Assembly: GCA_009845505.1 (NCBI GenBank)
Contig: VXZL01000233.1
Location: 1 to 5,821, forward strand
Reading direction: 5' to 3'
Length of the DNA stretch: 5,821 nucleotides
Origin: Candidatus Poribacteria bacterium
GTDB taxonomy: Bacteria; Poribacteria; WGA-4E; WGA-3G
Numbering within the stretch: the first letter of the stretch is position 1; every line of letters starts with the position of its first letter. The notes under the pieces are model-generated. The model was not told where the DNA came from. It ran no database searches and saw only the letters and a program-made list of their open reading frames with translations. Below, one piece after another: positions 5,811 to 5,821 of this stretch. Made by a program: the position numbers and the translations under genes.

Positions 5811-5821
5811 CTGTCGTGGTA

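Overview
The window is a compact, roughly half-GC bacterial stretch with five protein-coding loci. Four run left to right (132-4767) and one runs right to left (5795-4851), with a short convergent spacer between them. I see no RNA genes, CRISPR arrays, transposases or phage genes. Three traits suggest a sponge- or marine-associated lineage such as Candidatus Poribacteria: a phytanoyl-CoA dioxygenase (PhyH) family gene, a 39-bp palindromic repeat of the GGTGCGGTT/AACCGCACC type inside a coding sequence, and a second GGGGTAGG/CCTACCCC palindrome between genes. This assignment rests on recalled features of that group. I could not test it by search, so it is a lead and not a determination.

Left to right: 1-131 is a leader with no callable gene. 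132-1919 encodes an AMP-forming acyl-CoA synthetase whose C-terminal domain carries three in-frame tandem palindromic repeats (about 1569-1678). 1916-2953 encodes a zinc-dependent medium-chain alcohol/polyol dehydrogenase, overlapping the previous gene by an ATGA junction. 3002-3727 encodes a PhyH-family Fe(II)/2-oxoglutarate dioxygenase. 3754-4767 encodes an NADPH-dependent alkenal/enone reductase of the PTGR/CurA type. 4768-4850 holds two inverted repeats between converging genes. 4851-5795 (minus strand) is a D-2-hydroxyacid dehydrogenase complete from start to stop except for one in-frame TGA at codon 72.

The four plus-strand genes are separated by -4, 48 and 26 bp and the last three have a purine-rich ribosome binding site, so they are probably one transcription unit. 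Acyl-CoA activation, alcohol oxidation, alpha-hydroxylation by a PhyH-type oxygenase and enone/enoyl reduction are together reminiscent of the phytol/phytanate alpha-oxidation route. No aldehyde dehydrogenase or 2-hydroxyacyl-CoA lyase is present in the window, and all four families are broad in substrate, so the pathway is a hypothesis only.

The most noteworthy observations are the protein-coding palindromic repeat array in the acyl-CoA synthetase and the single-codon interruption of an otherwise intact hydroxyacid dehydrogenase.
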